Of a stretch of 64,000 bases of DNA, positions 62,007 through 64,000 are shown in pieces. The translations under genes were made by a program, and so were the position numbers. The notes beneath the pieces were generated by a model. It was not told the DNA's origin, ran no database searches, and saw only the letters and a program-made list of their open reading frames with translations. Source of the DNA: Pararhizobium sp. YC-54 (GTDB lineage: Bacteria > Pseudomonadota > Alphaproteobacteria > Rhizobiales > Rhizobiaceae). The stretch lies in NCBI RefSeq assembly GCF_025847205.1, contig NZ_JAOYTH010000015.1, forward strand, positions 1 through 64,000, written 5' to 3'. The stretch's first letter is position 1. Each line of letters begins with the position of its first letter.

Positions 62007-63395
62007 ATGACAGACACGGCCAGCATTCTCACCCGCGCGGACGGCAACCTCTCAAAGAGCCTCGAACGGCTTTTCGATCTGGTTCGCATTCAGTCGATCT
62101 CGACCGATCCGGCCTATAAGGCCGAATGCCGCAAGGCGGCGGAATGGCTGGTCGCCGAGTTGACGAGCCTGGGTTTCGAGGCTTCGGTGCGCGACACGCC
62201 TGGTCATCCGATGGTCGTCGCCCACCATGCGGCTGGCAAGGCGGGTGCGCCGCACGTGCTGTTCTATGGCCATTACGATGTTCAGCCGGTCGACCCGCTC
62301 AATCTCTGGGACACTGCCCCCTTCGAGCCGTCGATCAAGGAACTGGACGGCGGCCGCAAGGTCATTACGGGCCGGGGAACGGCCGACGACAAGGGGCAGC
62401 TTCTGACCTTCGTCGAGGCCTGCCGCGCCTTCAAGGAAATCAACGGCGCGCTGCCTTGCGAAGTGACCATCCTGTTCGAGGGCGAGGAAGAATCCGGTTC
62501 GCCGTCCCTGAAACCGTTCCTGGAAGCCAATGCCGCCGAGCTGAAGGCGGACTATGCGCTGGTTTGCGATACCAACATGTGGGACCGGGATACCCCTGCG
62601 ATCTCCGCTGGCCTGCGGGGCCTCGTCGGCGAAGAAATCGTCATCACCGCCGCTGACCGCGATCTTCATTCCGGCTATTTCGGCGGCGCTGCCGCCAATC
62701 CGATCCATATCCTGACGCAGATTCTTGCCGGGCTTCATGACGAGACCGGCCGCGTCACGCTGGACGGTTTCTACGACGGCGTCGAGGAGACCCCGACGCA
62801 GATCAAGGCCGCCTGGGAAACGCTCGGCATGACGACGGAAAAATTCCTCGGCGAAATCGGCCTTTCGATTCCGTCGGGCGAAAAGGGCCGTTCGGTCATG
62901 GAACTGACCTGGGCCCGGCCGACGGCGGAAGTCAACGGCATCTGGGGCGGCTATACCGGCGAGGGTTTCAAGACCGTGATCGCCGCGCAGGCGTCCGCCA
63001 AGGTTTCGTTCCGTCTCGTCGGCGCCCAAAACCCCGAAAAGATTCGCGCGGCGTTCCGCGCCTATGTCACCTCGAAAGTCCCGGCCGATTGCTCAGTGGA
63101 GTTCCACAAGCATGGCGGCTCGCCGGCAATCCAGCTTCCGTATGATTCAGCCCTGCTGAACAAGGCGAAATCGGCGCTTTCCGACGAATGGCCGAAACCG
63201 GCCGTCCTGATCGGCATGGGCGGCTCGATCCCGATTGTCGGCGATTTCCAGAAGATGCTCGGCATGGAATCGCTGTTGGTCGGCTTTGGTCTTTCTGATG
63301 ACCGCATCCACTCGCCGAACGAGAAGTACGAGCTCCAGTCCTTCCACAAGGGCATCCGTTCCTGGATCCGCATTCTCGACGCGCTCGCTGCTTAA
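62007..63395 (+). CDS. M20-family metallopeptidase (dipeptidase)
   Basis: A 462-residue zinc peptidase. The metal and catalytic residues are visible: His-Asp in VLFYGHYDVQPVDPL, Asp in GRGTADDKGQL, Glu-Glu in ILFEGEEESGSPS, Asp in YALVCDTNMWDRD, and His near the C-terminus in DDRIHSPNEKYELQSF. The inserted dimerisation domain is present (TAADRDLHSGYFGGAAANPI). It is probably a cytoplasmic di- or tripeptidase of the DapE/CNDP-like group; AAGGA precedes the ATG. It is monocistronic as far as seen. Confidence 0.93.
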   Translation: MTDTASILTRADGNLSKSLERLFDLVRIQSISTDPAYKAECRKAAEWLVAELTSLGFEASVRDTPGHPMVVAHHAAGKAGAPHVLFYGHYDVQPVDPLNLWDTAPFEPSIKELDGGRKVITGRGTADDKGQLLTFVEACRAFKEINGALPCEVTILFEGEEESGSPSLKPFLEANAAELKADYALVCDTNMWDRDTPAISAGLRGLVGEEIVITAADRDLHSGYFGGAAANPIHILTQILAGLHDETGRVTLDGFYDGVEETPTQIKAAWETLGMTTEKFLGEIGLSIPSGEKGRSVMELTWARPTAEVNGIWGGYTGEGFKTVIAAQASAKVSFRLVGAQNPEKIRAAFRAYVTSKVPADCSVEFHKHGGSPAIQLPYDSALLNKAKSALSDEWPKPAVLIGMGGSIPIVGDFQKMLGMESLLVGFGLSDDRIHSPNEKYELQSFHKGIRSWIRILDALAA

Positions 63396-63416
63396 GGGGT
63401 GTCGTTTAACGGTTAG

Positions 63417-63444
63417 CACCCTTGACCGGGGCCGGTCGGGGGTG
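63417..63444 (+). terminator. Hairpin after the M20 peptidase gene
   Basis: CACCCTTGACCG/CGGTCGGGGGTG (two G-U pairs, 4-base loop) is followed by TTCTC. Plausible terminator 22 bp after the stop. Confidence 0.45.
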
Positions 63445-63499
63445 TTCTCATCGTGTCGATGACGTTTTGCCAGCTACAGACTTCAAGAATAATACCCTC

Positions 63500-64000
63500 A
63501 TGAAAACGGTACGCAAACTTGCCTGGCCGCTGATCGGGCTGTCCGCAATCCTGTTTTCGCTGTATGGCCTCTATCATGAGCTGCACGGCCTCTCGGCCGC
63601 CGATTTCCTGGCAAGCCTTGGAGCCGTATCGCTGAAAAGCTGGATACTGGCCGGCGCCGCGACGCTTGCGGCCTATGCGGCGCTTGCGGCCTATGATCAC
63701 CTGGCGCTCGAGCACCTCGGTCACAGGATCTCGCTCTGGTTCATTACCGTGTGTTCCTTCACCGCCTATGCCTTGTCGCATACGGTTGGGGCCTCGGTCT
63801 TTTCCGGCGCCGTCGTGCGCTATCGCGCCTATGGATCGAAAGGCCTGTCGGCCGGGGAAACCGGCATTCTCGTCGCCTTCTGTTCCTTCACGTTCCTCCT
63901 GGGAACGCTGATGCTGTCGGCGATCGTGCTTTTGTTGGAACCGGACATCACCGCCCGCTTCGCGACCTTCCTGCCGATCGGCGCATCCATCTCCACCGGC
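63500..64000 (+). CDS. MprF/UPF0104-type membrane protein, 5' part
   Basis: The frame opens with ATG at 63500 and remains open to the window edge (167 codons). The product starts with a hydrophobic helix (WPLIGLSAILFSLYGLYHEL) and has further membrane segments (SWILAGAATLAAYAALAAYD; SVFSGAVVRYRAYGSKGLSA). The VGASVFSGAVVRYR segment resembles the flippase half of lysyl-phosphatidylglycerol synthases (MprF/LpiA). Whether a synthase domain follows lies outside the window. The ribosome binding site is weak. Confidence 0.7.
   Translation, partial: MKTVRKLAWPLIGLSAILFSLYGLYHELHGLSAADFLASLGAVSLKSWILAGAATLAAYAALAAYDHLALEHLGHRISLWFITVCSFTAYALSHTVGASVFSGAVVRYRAYGSKGLSAGETGILVAFCSFTFLLGTLMLSAIVLLLEPDITARFATFLPIGASISTG

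Overview
The window looks like chromosomal DNA from a member of the Rhizobiaceae (Rhizobium, Agrobacterium, Neorhizobium or Ensifer type). The evidence is the alphaproteobacterial initiator tRNA, a coxMNOP-type alternative oxidase cluster, a kdpFABC-DE operon, RND efflux genes followed by polA, a palindromic intergenic repeat of a type common in rhizobia, and a probable small RNA next to polA. The species cannot be fixed from the sequence. No insertion sequence, prophage, CRISPR array or rRNA was seen.

Layout. Positions 1-1037: 3' part of an initiator tRNA and a 5'-truncated response regulator. 1150-6280: minus-strand surface-polysaccharide group (acyltransferase, two family-2 glycosyltransferases, ABC exporter). 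6561-10899: a NarL-type histidine kinase/response regulator pair framed by two exported Gly/Asn-rich proteins, with a repeated palindromic motif in the flanking spacers. 11310-16248: alternative cytochrome c oxidase with its cytochrome c. 16394-21954: a CHASE2 adenylate cyclase coupled to a large FecR-TPR-beta-barrel protein. 22314-30778: kdp potassium-transport operon and its sensor-regulator pair, with leader structures and small ORFs that are rarely annotated. 30790-33378: aminotransferase with a YheO/DauR-like regulator, and an EI24/CysZ-like membrane protein.

Positions 33573-47003 form an amino-sugar (GlcNAc/MurNAc) region. An amidase-ROK kinase-CutC operon faces a nagA-SIS deaminase-GntR-BadF kinase operon. 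Divergent from the latter runs a murQ-ABC transporter-Gfo/Idh operon. Together these genes could import a cell-wall amino sugar, phosphorylate it, cleave the lactyl ether, deacetylate and deaminate it to fructose 6-phosphate. Two AT-rich matching sites in the divergent promoter are likely GntR operators.

Positions 47250-52368 encode an RND efflux pump and its TetR regulator; 52421-55438 is polA. Next comes a likely small RNA, then an isochorismatase pair-pirin-LysR cassette (55613-59043). Inverted copies of the roughly 88-bp polA leader flank this cassette, which is the most striking structural oddity of the window. The right end carries an AspT/YidE-type transporter, a structured RNA-like spacer, a MarR regulator, an M20 peptidase and the start of an MprF/UPF0104-type membrane protein cut by the window edge.
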